This document shows, in pieces, positions 1-7,790 of a stretch of DNA of 17,908 bases. The notes beneath the pieces are model-generated. The model made no database searches and was not told the origin of the DNA. It saw nothing but the letters and a program-made list of their open reading frames with translations. The stretch spans positions 1 to 17,908 of the forward strand of contig CAMWUZ010000015.1 in NCBI GenBank assembly GCA_947177595.1, written 5' to 3'. This DNA is from an uncultured Porphyromonadaceae bacterium. Its GTDB lineage: Bacteria; Bacteroidota; Bacteroidia; Bacteroidales; Muribaculaceae. Each line of letters begins with the position of its first letter. Positions within the stretch are counted from its first letter, which is position 1. The position numbers and the translations under genes were made by a program.

Positions 1-129
1 CTAATAATTTTTTCATAATGTGCAAAGTTATCATTTATAACAATTATAGGAATATTAAGTTGGGTGCTTAACTAATTTTAAGGGCGTGCCTTTTCCCTCT
101 GTTGCAAATTAAACGTATCTTTACAACCG

Positions 130-160
130 TTTTAAAAACTGCAAAATTGATATATCTTTC
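130..160 (+). promoter_or_regulatory. Possible weak promoter ahead of the DUF4493 operon
   Basis: TTTT at 130-133 is followed, after 19 bases, by TATCTTTC at 153-160. This is the Bacteroidetes spacing (TTTG-N19-TANNTTTG) with one mismatch in each element. It lies about 45 bases upstream of the likely ATG at 205, and it is the only reasonable candidate in the 204 bases before that gene. The rest of 1-204 is AT-rich and shows no gene that I can support. Confidence 0.3.
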
Positions 161-204
161 GCAGTGGGCGCTGTGTTAGATGTATTTATTTGATATATAG
201 GACT

Positions 205-2733
205 ATGCGAATCATTCGCGAGAATATAATATTTGTTTTGTGTGCACTGGTATGGTGTGTGGCAGGCTGCTCAACCGATCATGTAGGCAATCAGGTTGGC
301 GCGGGAAAGATTATTCCTGATGTGGTCGTTTGTCCGGATGTTGCTTCGGTAGCCAATCCTAATCAGGTGACTTCTTTGGTAGATGTGCCTGCCGGTAAGG
401 ATTTTACTTTGAAAATATCCTCTGCCGACGGAATTTACTCGGGTACATGGCAGACTATTTCATCTTATTTTCCGGTAGAGGCAATTCTTCCCGGCTCGTA
501 TAATATAGAGGCATATTACGGGTCACCTCTTATAGAGGGGTTTGATGTTCCCTATTATTACGGCTGTGCATCATGTAATCTCGCAGACGGTGGTGAGGAG
601 AAGGTGGAGATTGAATGCAGGCTTGCAAATACACTGGTGGTGGTTGATTTCGACCGTTCTGCAAAAGATTATTTTCCGGAGCTTGTTGTGCGCTTGCATA
701 GTTATGGCGGCGGATATATAGATTATCCTAAGTCGGAATCTCGCTACGCATATCTGAAACCGGGCAAAATATATGTGGGAATGGTACTCCGGATGCCTGA
801 CGGCAGGGAGTGTGATTTCATGGTTACCGAGGTTGATGATGCCAAGGCGGGTATGTGGTTCCCTATAAAGGTGTGTGCGGATAAAACCGATACGGACTCA
901 CCGGTTGTCACCGTTTCCTTTGATGATAAGGTTAATGCCGATGATATTTCTGTTGTGTTGTCGCCGGAGTTTGTCAATTCCCCGGCTCCCGCAATAAGTT
1001 GCGACGGGTTTGTTGCAGGAGTGCCGGTGAGCATGATCGAGGGGCAGACTCCTTCGCAACCGCTCGTCATGACAGTTCCGGCTGCAAATGTTTCCCATCT
1101 GATTCTTACCACTATCGCCCCCTCTCTTATCGAGAAGGGATGGAAAGCTGATATGGATATTATGGCAGCGACAGATCTTTCGTCGCTTACTGCGCTTGGA
1201 TTGAAAGTTCAGAAAGGGGAGAATATTACCCTTGATTTTACAGACCTGGTTCCTAAACTCAGGGACACGGACGGATTACCGGACTGCTTCACACTGCAGG
1301 CTATCGCACCAAACGGCAAGGAGTCGGCACCGACGTCACTCATGGTAGACCTCAGTGGAGCCGAAGTGAGGATACTTTCGGTGTCAGCGCCTGTTGTGGG
1401 AATAGATGAAGCCACATTTAAGGTGTATTGTGATACCGATCCGGCAAACACACTTTCTTTGACAATGTCCGACGGAAAATCATGGATTCCGTTGGCTATC
1501 TCTTCAATCACTAAGGTGGAATCTGAGGCACATGTGTATTGCATTGACTTTAAAGTGCCTTCCGGCACCGCTTCTATTCCTGTGCGTCTTAATTACTGTG
1601 GTCTGACGAGAGTTGAAACGGAACTTAAGCGTCTTTCTCCTGAATTTGATATAGAGGTGGATGCTTTTGCGCTGAAGGCAATCGTGCGGATCAAGCCAAA
1701 AGATGAGTCCTTGCTCAAAACCATCACCTCTCTTGCACGGATTTATGCGGGAAATGAATTGACCGCGCAGATCAGCCGCGATGAGGAGCATGGTGAAATC
1801 ATTGTGTCAGGGTTGAAAGAGAAAACATCTTATCGCTTCAAGGCTACTGTGATGAGTAATCCGGATGCGCTTGATTTCACTTCGGAGGTTTCGGTTGTCA
1901 CCGAAGCTGTATCAAATATTCCGAACGGTGCGTTTGAGGATATTATCGAGAGATTCACCACATTTAATAAAATGTTGAGTGGCGGTAGATATTCGCAGAA
2001 TATCGTGGATATATTTAATTTGCAGAATTATACCGATTTTAAATTTACAATTCCTAAATTTTGGGCTAACACCAATGCCAAGACATTTGATACTCAGGCT
2101 AAAAAACTGAATACCTGGTATGTGATTCCCTCAGTACGTATAGTCGAAGGAGAAGAGTCATATATGGGTACTTCAGATTCTTATTTTGCCGTGCGTCTGG
2201 ACAATGTGGCGTTTGATCCTGCTGGAGAGGATATACCCGATTATCTGCAGGAGGGAGAGCCTTATGTGAGATATAGCCGTAATATTCCGAATATCAGATA
2301 TAAGGCGGTGGGTAAACTATTTCTCGGTTCTTACAAATGGAACAGGGAAACCCTCACGGAGGAGTATAATGAGGGAATATCATTCAGCTCCCGCCCGGCG
2401 GCTCTCAGCGGGTTTTACCGTTTTGTGCCTGTTTTGCCCGGTAGCTCGCAGCAGGGATATATAAGGGTAGAGTTGCTTGGCGATGGTGATAAGGTTATCA
2501 GCCGTGGAGAGGGACATCTTATTCCTGCTACAGGCTATACGGCATTTACCGTGCCTCTGGAATATGAATATTTCGGTGAGAAAGCAAAAAAACTGAAAGT
2601 GATGATTGCCGCTTCACCTGAAATAGGTTCCATAGACCACGAAACCGAAGCGTTAGTAACCGTCGGCGATCCGAAAACATCTACCAGTATAGGCAGTTCG
2701 TTGTGGATTGACGAACTGAAATTTTCATATTGA
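205..2733 (+). CDS. DUF4493-like surface lipoprotein
   Basis: Predicted 842-residue lipoprotein. I start it at the ATG at 205 and not at a TTG at 190, because the ATG gives a compact lipoprotein signal: charged start, hydrophobic run, lipobox VAGC with the lipidated Cys at residue 22. The next ~200 residues resemble DUF4493 (ADGIYSGTWQ, then a stretch ending EAYYGSPLIEGFD, then LANTLVVV and SYGGGYIDYP). The middle looks like tandem beta-sandwich or fibronectin-like domains. The last ~250 residues, from about NIPNGAFEDI, end in LWIDELKFSY, which recalls the end of the PCMD-type protein at 4355. The function is unknown; such proteins are usually thought to bind or organise glycans at the surface, which is inference here. 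It is the first gene of a five-gene same-strand cluster, 33 bases before an outer-membrane barrel gene. Confidence 0.8.
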   Translation: MRIIRENIIFVLCALVWCVAGCSTDHVGNQVGAGKIIPDVVVCPDVASVANPNQVTSLVDVPAGKDFTLKISSADGIYSGTWQTISSYFPVEAILPGSYNIEAYYGSPLIEGFDVPYYYGCASCNLADGGEEKVEIECRLANTLVVVDFDRSAKDYFPELVVRLHSYGGGYIDYPKSESRYAYLKPGKIYVGMVLRMPDGRECDFMVTEVDDAKAGMWFPIKVCADKTDTDSPVVTVSFDDKVNADDISVVLSPEFVNSPAPAISCDGFVAGVPVSMIEGQTPSQPLVMTVPAANVSHLILTTIAPSLIEKGWKADMDIMAATDLSSLTALGLKVQKGENITLDFTDLVPKLRDTDGLPDCFTLQAIAPNGKESAPTSLMVDLSGAEVRILSVSAPVVGIDEATFKVYCDTDPANTLSLTMSDGKSWIPLAISSITKVESEAHVYCIDFKVPSGTASIPVRLNYCGLTRVETELKRLSPEFDIEVDAFALKAIVRIKPKDESLLKTITSLARIYAGNELTAQISRDEEHGEIIVSGLKEKTSYRFKATVMSNPDALDFTSEVSVVTEAVSNIPNGAFEDIIERFTTFNKMLSGGRYSQNIVDIFNLQNYTDFKFTIPKFWANTNAKTFDTQAKKLNTWYVIPSVRIVEGEESYMGTSDSYFAVRLDNVAFDPAGEDIPDYLQEGEPYVRYSRNIPNIRYKAVGKLFLGSYKWNRETLTEEYNEGISFSSRPAALSGFYRFVPVLPGSSQQGYIRVELLGDGDKVISRGEGHLIPATGYTAFTVPLEYEYFGEKAKKLKVMIAASPEIGSIDHETEALVTVGDPKTSTSIGSSLWIDELKFSY

Positions 2734-2766
2734 AGAAACAACAATTATTATCATAGATATAACTAA

Positions 2767-3507
2767 ATGAACTTACTCCGAAAAATTTCAGCGGCATTGA
2801 TTGCGTTCGCGGTGATACCGGTTGCAATGAGCGCGCAAGAAACCTTTAAGAGGGGACTTGAGCAAGTGTCGTTCATACCCAAAGGACAATGGATTACAGG
2901 AGTTAGTGTCAACTACTCCCAGAGTAATCAGGATAATTACCAGTTTCTGGTAATTGAGAATATCAATGGCGACACCTACTCATTTAAGGTTAGCCCGACA
3001 CTCATGTATTGTTTCAAAGATAATCTTGCCACCGGCGGTAAATTCAGTTACACCCGTTCAAGAGCCCGGCTGAACAGCGCTTCGGTGGTGCTTGACGGTG
3101 AAACGACCTATGATGCGGATCATCTCTACGCCATTACATCAAATTACTATGGCACCGCGGTGTTCAGAAACTACATTTCGCTCGGCACCGGAATGCGCTT
3201 CGGAATGTTCAATGAAGTGCAGCTTGAGTTGGGCGGAGGTCAGAGCAAGATGACTAACGGCTCCGGAGAAGATTTTACCGGAACATTTGAGCGTAATTTC
3301 AGTCTGAATGTCGGACTGACTCCCGGCATGGTGATGTTTCTCAACAATTATTCGGCAATCGAAGTTAATATAGGTGTTCTCGGTTTCGGATACACCGATA
3401 CCAAATCGACTACCGACCGCATATATGTTGCGCATCGCAAGAGCAAGCATGCCAATTTCAAAATCAATCTGTTTTCCGTGTCTTTCGGATGCGTGTTTTA
3501 TCTCTGA
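2767..3507 (+). CDS. Outer-membrane beta-barrel protein (first of a tandem pair)
   Basis: A 246-residue protein with a type I signal peptide, probably cut after AMSA at residue 23. The mature part alternates short amphipathic beta strands with polar turns and ends in an aromatic-rich strand (SFGCVFYL), as expected for a small outer-membrane barrel. It carries FIPKGQW near residue 37, which is repeated in the next gene (FIPKGQW, near residue 77). The two proteins also share the order of the later blocks (RFGMFNEV / RFGVFNDV, and NFKINLF / NFKFNLF), so they are paralogues. The gene lies 33 bases after the DUF4493-like gene and 6 bases before its paralogue. No ligand or transport function can be read from the sequence. 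Confidence 0.8.
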   Translation: MNLLRKISAALIAFAVIPVAMSAQETFKRGLEQVSFIPKGQWITGVSVNYSQSNQDNYQFLVIENINGDTYSFKVSPTLMYCFKDNLATGGKFSYTRSRARLNSASVVLDGETTYDADHLYAITSNYYGTAVFRNYISLGTGMRFGMFNEVQLELGGGQSKMTNGSGEDFTGTFERNFSLNVGLTPGMVMFLNNYSAIEVNIGVLGFGYTDTKSTTDRIYVAHRKSKHANFKINLFSVSFGCVFYL

Positions 3508-3513
3508 TGAGCT

Positions 3514-4377
3514 ATGAAAAAGTTTTTACTACATATATTTTGGGTTCTGTCGGTAATAACTCCGCTCACCGCGCAGGCGCAGGAAATTGATACTCTTGCA
3601 GTATTCTCGGAGTTCGGGCCGGAGCCGGATGCTGCGGCTATTATGAATGAGAAGGTGATTGTCGGCAAGGACACGGTCAGCATGATTTTGCCTCAGCGCA
3701 ATTTCGGCAGATATGACCGCGGACTATTCAATTTTCTCTTTATACCTAAAGGGCAGTGGACTTTCGGGCTCATGGCAAGCTACGGAGAGTTCAACAGTGA
3801 TGATGTGCAGTTGCTCAATGCAATCAAGGATTTCAATTTTAAAGGCAAGCTCTATTCTATAAAGCCCTCTTTCGGTTATTTCATCGGCAATAACCAGAGC
3901 ATAGGTCTCAAATTCAATTATACCAGAGGTGAAGCATCTCTGGGAGGACTGACGGTGGATATTGACGAGGATATGAACTTCTCCCTTAAAGATGTCAGCT
4001 ATTTCTCAAACTCCTATGCTATCGGAGTGTTCTACCGCACTTATGTGGGACTCTCTACAATGAAGCGTTTCGGCGTTTTTAATGATGTCGATCTCAGCTT
4101 CGGCAGCTCTTCTTCCCGCTTCAAGCGCTATTACAGCGGTGAGTTGAGAGATACGAGAACAAACGCCACTTCGGTTTCGCTCAATTTCAGCCCCGGTTTG
4201 TGTGTGTTCATAATGGAAAATGTCAGCTTCAATGTGTCGTTTGGGGTGTTCGGACTCCATGTCCGTCATGAAAAGCAGCTCACCGACGGAATAGAGGAGG
4301 GCTCACGCACAAGCAGCGGAGCAAATTTCAAATTCAATTTGTTTAATATCAATTTTGGACTCGGTGTACACATCTGA
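3514..4377 (+). CDS. Outer-membrane beta-barrel protein (second of a tandem pair)
   Basis: A 287-residue paralogue of the preceding gene. A signal peptide probably ends at AQAQ near residue 23. It is followed by an extra ~40-residue acidic segment that the first copy lacks, then FIPKGQW, a series of beta strands, RFGVFNDVDLSFG and a terminal strand FNINFGLGVHI. It starts 6 bases after the first copy and its last 23 bases overlap the likely start of the PCMD-type gene, which suggests translational coupling. The two barrels may form a hetero-oligomer or serve related ligands; this is inference from tandem position only. Confidence 0.8.
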   Translation: MKKFLLHIFWVLSVITPLTAQAQEIDTLAVFSEFGPEPDAAAIMNEKVIVGKDTVSMILPQRNFGRYDRGLFNFLFIPKGQWTFGLMASYGEFNSDDVQLLNAIKDFNFKGKLYSIKPSFGYFIGNNQSIGLKFNYTRGEASLGGLTVDIDEDMNFSLKDVSYFSNSYAIGVFYRTYVGLSTMKRFGVFNDVDLSFGSSSSRFKRYYSGELRDTRTNATSVSLNFSPGLCVFIMENVSFNVSFGVFGLHVRHEKQLTDGIEEGSRTSSGANFKFNLFNINFGLGVHI

Positions 4378-5965
4378 TAATATTTTCGGCATAAAATTCC
4401 GCAGGTCTGTCGGCGCTCTCTGTGCAGTGCTCTCTGTTGTGGCGGCATCATGTATCAAGAACGATATACCATATCCTCATATACAGCCTAATATACTGGC
4501 GGTCGAGGCTGAACACCAGAGTAGGGCGGCGGCGATTGACTCGGTGGAGAGAAATGTCACTCTCTTTCTTGATGAGGACGCGGACTTGCAGTACGTGCGC
4601 CTTGCATCGCTAACATTGTCTAAGGGAGCTACCTGCCCTGATACCGCGATGATTGTTGAGGGACTGAATCTTACCGAACCGGTGGAGATTAAGTTTGCGG
4701 TGTACTATGACTATGTATGGACATTCTCGGCTGTGCAATCGATTGAGCGCTATTTCACTGTTGCCAATCAGGTGGGCGCTTCTCAGATAGATGTTGAGAA
4801 TCATACGGCTTCAGCGATGGTTCCCTCTGAGTTACCCCTCGATGAGGTTGTTGTCCGCTCTCTGAAACTGGGAGGAGGCACAGCGGTTATGTCACCTGAC
4901 CTTGTCGGTAAGACAGTCGATTTCACTCAGCCGGTTAAAGTTACTGTCACTGAATTCGGGCGTGAGCAGGAATGGACTGTCTCGGTTACTCAGACAGATG
5001 TTGCAGTGAATATCGAGAGAGTGGACGCATGGACTAAGGTGGCATGGGTTTATGCAACGGCGGAAGAGGGCAGAACGGTGTCGTTTGAATATCGTCTCAC
5101 CGGTGTGGACGTATGGACTCAGGTTCCGCAGGGATGGGTCACGGTATCAGGAGGCAATTTCAATGCCCGTATAATAAATCTTCTTCCGGAGAGCACTTAT
5201 GAAGTGAGAGCCGTGAGCGGTGAGGATATCACACTTCCGGAAACATTCACCACCATGAATATCGCACGTCTGCCAAACTCACAGTTTGAAAACTGGTGGC
5301 TTGACGGAAAGATATGGTGTCCCTGGGTTGAGGGAGAAAACCCGTTCTGGGGTACAGGCAATAAGGGCGCTACGACACTCGGACCTTCCAACACATCTCC
5401 TATTGCAAACCTTGACTCCCCTACCGGCTATCATGGGGCTAAACTTGAATCCAAGTTTGTTGGAATATCCATTCTCGGTAAATTGGCGGCAGGAAACCTT
5501 TTCGCCGGTGACTATGTGGCTACCGAAGGCACCAACGGCATTCTCTCTTTCGGCAGACTGTTCGGTAACTATCCTACTAAACTGACAGGTAAGATTGAAT
5601 ATACATCCGTGCCGATTTCTCACTATTCTTCCGGTTTTCAGGATATGGTAGGGCAGCCCGACACCTGTATCGTATGGTGTGCTCTCGGAGACTGGGAAGA
5701 GCCGTATGAGATCCGCACCAATCCGGCAAAGAGAAAGCTGTTTAATCCAGAAGACCCGGGAGTTATCGCATACGGACAGGTACAGTTCGGATATTCGACC
5801 GGCGGCTATGTGGATATTTCCGTAAATCTCGACTATAGATCCACTTCACGTAAGCCACGCTACATCCTTGTAGTGGCGAGTGCAAGTAAATATGGTGATT
5901 ATTTCACCGGTGGCAGCGGTTCAATTCTTAATATTGACCATTTGGAACTCGAATATGACTATTGA
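4355..5965 (+). CDS. PCMD-domain lipoprotein
   Basis: Up to 536 residues. No ATG lies near the start: I use the TTG at 4355, with GTG at 4364 as the main alternative. Either gives a lipoprotein signal with Cys at residue 33 (numbered from the TTG) in VVAASC. The first ~250 residues look like repeated beta-sandwich modules, including a fibronectin-III-like segment ending in LLPESTYEVRAVSG. From NSQFENWW (about residue 308) to the end the protein resembles the PCMD family (putative carbohydrate metabolism domain), ending in ILNIDHLELEYDY with a Trp/Gly-rich jelly-roll look. The gene overlaps the barrel gene by 23 bases and the sulfatase gene by 11. This context fits a surface glycan-binding or processing role, but activity is not shown. 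The start is the least certain part. Confidence 0.78.
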   Translation: MDSVYTSDNIFGIKFRRSVGALCAVLSVVAASCIKNDIPYPHIQPNILAVEAEHQSRAAAIDSVERNVTLFLDEDADLQYVRLASLTLSKGATCPDTAMIVEGLNLTEPVEIKFAVYYDYVWTFSAVQSIERYFTVANQVGASQIDVENHTASAMVPSELPLDEVVVRSLKLGGGTAVMSPDLVGKTVDFTQPVKVTVTEFGREQEWTVSVTQTDVAVNIERVDAWTKVAWVYATAEEGRTVSFEYRLTGVDVWTQVPQGWVTVSGGNFNARIINLLPESTYEVRAVSGEDITLPETFTTMNIARLPNSQFENWWLDGKIWCPWVEGENPFWGTGNKGATTLGPSNTSPIANLDSPTGYHGAKLESKFVGISILGKLAAGNLFAGDYVATEGTNGILSFGRLFGNYPTKLTGKIEYTSVPISHYSSGFQDMVGQPDTCIVWCALGDWEEPYEIRTNPAKRKLFNPEDPGVIAYGQVQFGYSTGGYVDISVNLDYRSTSRKPRYILVVASASKYGDYFTGGSGSILNIDHLELEYDY

Positions 5966-7493
5966 CGGTAAAAAAATTATATTGTCGCTTGCAGCATTCC
6001 CGTTTGCGGTTTCAGCGGTGACTGCGCAGGAGCAGGGAAAGCGACCGAATATTCTGCTCTTTATGGTTGATGATATGGGTTGGCAGGATACTTCAGTGCC
6101 GTTTGCCGATTCTATTACGGCAAATAACCGGAAGTACCATACCCCCGCTATGGAGCGCCTTGCAGCCTCAGGCATGAAATTTACAAGCGCTTATGCCAGC
6201 GCTATCAGCAGCCCCTCGCGATGCAGCTTGATGACCGGCATGAATGCTGTGAGTCATAAGGTTACAAACTGGACTCTTCACCGTGATAAAACAACCGACG
6301 AACATTCCGATGTCGGTATTCCGGCACAGGATTGGAATTACAACGGAATCAGCACTGTTCCGGGAATTAACAATACCTATGTTGGACCGTCCTTTGTTCA
6401 GCGGCTTAAAGATTCGGGATACCATACAATTCATTGCGGCAAGGCGCACTTCGGAGCGATTGATACTCCCGGAGAAAATCCGACTCATTTCGGTTTTGAG
6501 GTAAATATCACCGGTAGTGCGGCAGGTGGACTCGCTACATATCTTAGCGAAAAGAATTTCGGTCACACTCCGGACGGTAAACCGGTTTCGCCTTTTGCTA
6601 TCAAAGGACTTGAAAAATATTGGGGTACCGGTACTTTTGCTACTGAAGCTCTTACACAGGAGGCGATTGCCGCTCTTGACAAGGCGAAAAAATATAATCA
6701 GCCCTGGTTCCTGTATATGTCACACTACGCGGTGCACGTACCGGTGGACAAGGATATGAGGTTTTATCAGAAATATCTGGATGAAGGACTTTCTGAAAAA
6801 GAGGCGGCATACGCTTCACTTGTGGAAGGGATGGATAAGAGCCTTGGCGACCTTCTTGACTGGATTGACAAAAATGGTGAGGCGGACAATACGATCGTAA
6901 TCTTTATGAGTGATAACGGTGGTTTTGCCGCATCGAATCAGTGGAGAACCGGGGAGCTCCACACTCAGAACGCCCCATTGCGTTCAGGTAAAGGCTCTCT
7001 GCTCGAAGGTGGTATCCGTGAACCCATGATTGTGAGATGGAACGGGCATACTCCCGCAGCATCTGAATGCTCGGATTATCTTATTATTGAGGATTTCTAT
7101 CCCTCGATACTTGAAATGGCACAGGTTGAGCTCACGGATTCTATTGACGGTAAGAGTTTTGTGCCGCTGATTCATGGAACCGGTAATCCCTCTGAAGGAA
7201 GAGCGTTGCTGTGGAATTATCCTCATGTCTGGGGGCTTCCCGGTCCGGGCATAGATTTCAGCTGCGCGATGCGCAAGGATGATTGGAAAATTATCTATAA
7301 TTACATCACCGGTGAAAAAGAAGTTTATAATCTCGCGGCTGACCCTTACGAGCATAATAATCTCGCTAAGTCTGACACGAAACAGACTGAGAGACTGAGT
7401 GCCGAACTCGGCGAACTGCTAAGGCAACGCGATGCGCAGCGACCCGTAATCCGCTCGATCGGCAAAATAGCTCCATGGCCCGACGAAATATAA
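5955..7493 (+). CDS. Secreted sulfatase (Ser-type formylglycine)
   Basis: A 512-residue sulfatase of the arylsulfatase/alkaline-phosphatase superfamily, expected to hydrolyse sulfate esters in the periplasm. The ATG at 5955 gives a signal peptide ending near VTAQ (residue 25); an upstream in-frame ATG at 5880 lies deep inside the previous gene and gives no signal peptide, so it was rejected. The core motif is S85-S-P-S-R-C-S-L-M-T-G, the serine form of the C/S-x-P-S-R signature, so Ser85 should be oxidised to formylglycine by an anaerobic sulfatase-maturating enzyme encoded elsewhere. Calcium-site residues are visible as D39-D40 (FMVDDMGW) and D320-N321 (MSDNGG). Length is normal for the family. 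It overlaps the PCMD-type gene by 11 bases. The substrate cannot be read; a sulfated host glycan is a guess. Its last codons are duplicated downstream (7725-7754). Confidence 0.93.
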   Translation: MTIDGKKIILSLAAFPFAVSAVTAQEQGKRPNILLFMVDDMGWQDTSVPFADSITANNRKYHTPAMERLAASGMKFTSAYASAISSPSRCSLMTGMNAVSHKVTNWTLHRDKTTDEHSDVGIPAQDWNYNGISTVPGINNTYVGPSFVQRLKDSGYHTIHCGKAHFGAIDTPGENPTHFGFEVNITGSAAGGLATYLSEKNFGHTPDGKPVSPFAIKGLEKYWGTGTFATEALTQEAIAALDKAKKYNQPWFLYMSHYAVHVPVDKDMRFYQKYLDEGLSEKEAAYASLVEGMDKSLGDLLDWIDKNGEADNTIVIFMSDNGGFAASNQWRTGELHTQNAPLRSGKGSLLEGGIREPMIVRWNGHTPAASECSDYLIIEDFYPSILEMAQVELTDSIDGKSFVPLIHGTGNPSEGRALLWNYPHVWGLPGPGIDFSCAMRKDDWKIIYNYITGEKEVYNLAADPYEHNNLAKSDTKQTERLSAELGELLRQRDAQRPVIRSIGKIAPWPDEI

Positions 7494-7526
7494 CAACTCT
7501 TTCTTTGAAAACAAATCTCCTCATAT
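7461..7526 (+). repeat. Left-type direct repeat, copy 1 (sulfatase tail plus regulator start)
   Basis: These 66 bases match 7725-7790 (offset 264) with about 8 mismatches. They include the last codons and stop of the sulfatase, an 11-base gap, and a TTG start with the first seven codons of the TPR regulator (MKTNLLI). Confidence 0.88.
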
Positions 7527-7578
7527 TGGGCAGGAGCTGGAACCGAAATTGTTCTATGATATAATACGCGGAATATGA
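7505..7578 (+). pseudogene. Deletion scar of a second TPR/HTH regulator gene
   Basis: Starting at the TTG at 7505, the first seven codons are those of the intact regulator at 7769 (MKTNLLI). At 7526 the sequence jumps to the last ~16 codons of that gene (matching 9414-9466), out of frame. Reading from the TTG stops at 7562-7564 after 19 codons. In the original frame the tail ends with the regulator stop at 7576-7578. So about 540 codons are missing. This is best explained as internal deletion of a tandem copy; the join shares only a single T between the two parents. Confidence 0.85.
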
Positions 7579-7592
7579 GTGGTATGGGGCTT

Positions 7593-7621
7593 TATTTCCG
7601 AATAAAAACCGAACGGAAATA
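7593..7621 (+). promoter_or_regulatory. Dyad upstream of promoter, copy 1 (possible operator)
   Basis: TATTTCCG at 7593-7600 and its exact reverse complement CGGAAATA at 7614-7621 are separated by 13 bases. The dyad ends 23 bases upstream of the promoter -33 box. There is no T-run after it, so it does not look like a terminator; a regulator site is possible. Confidence 0.35.
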
Positions 7622-7644
7622 CGCATAAATACACCCTTGCTGAC

Positions 7645-7675
7645 TTTGAAAATTTATGTTATGTCATTATATTTG
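7645..7675 (+). promoter_or_regulatory. Bacteroidetes promoter for the TPR/HTH regulator
   Basis: TTTG at 7645-7648, a 19-base spacer, and TATATTTG at 7668-7675 match the Bacteroidetes -33/-7 consensus exactly. It lies inside the 174-base repeat and would give a 5' leader of roughly 85-90 bases before the TTG start at 7769. That leader contains a degenerate relic of the sulfatase tail. Confidence 0.75.
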
Positions 7676-7724
7676 TGAAACAAACATAACAAAATTTTTA
7701 GAGAGAAAATTCAATGCTTTGACC

Positions 7725-7790
7725 GGTAAAATAGCTCCCTGACCAGACGAAATAAAACAGCTCTTTTCTTGAAAACAAATCTCCTCATAT
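7725..7790 (+). repeat. Left-type direct repeat, copy 2 (relict sulfatase tail plus regulator start)
   Basis: This is the partner of 7461-7526, about 88% identical. The sulfatase-tail part is no longer coding here (the reading frame is broken and the stop altered) and now forms the 5' leader of the regulator. The homology stops at 7790, where copy 1 jumps to the deletion join. Confidence 0.88.

Larger units (their letters stand above)
7526..7699 (+). repeat. Right-type direct repeat, copy 1 (regulator tail, dyad, promoter)
   Basis: These 174 bases match 9414-9587 (offset 1888). The first 153 bases (7526-7678) are identical, and only three mismatches follow. The repeat carries the regulator 3' end, an 8-bp dyad and a full promoter. 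The copies are in direct orientation and bracket the intact regulator, so recombination between them would remove 1,888 bases. Confidence 0.95.

Noticed and set aside
23..30. Possible minus-strand -7 box (TAACTTTG) near the left edge
   Set aside because: The expected -33 TTTG is missing at the proper distance and no gene start is visible on the - strand inside the window.
5880..5954. Earlier in-frame start (5880) for the sulfatase
   Set aside because: It would overlap the PCMD-type gene by 86 bases and move the signal peptide inward; ATG 5955 places it at the N terminus.
7593..7621. Dyad read as terminator of the sulfatase operon
   Set aside because: The stem is AT-rich with a 13-base loop and no T-run follows. 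The same dyad sits upstream of a promoter in the second repeat copy, which fits an upstream site better.
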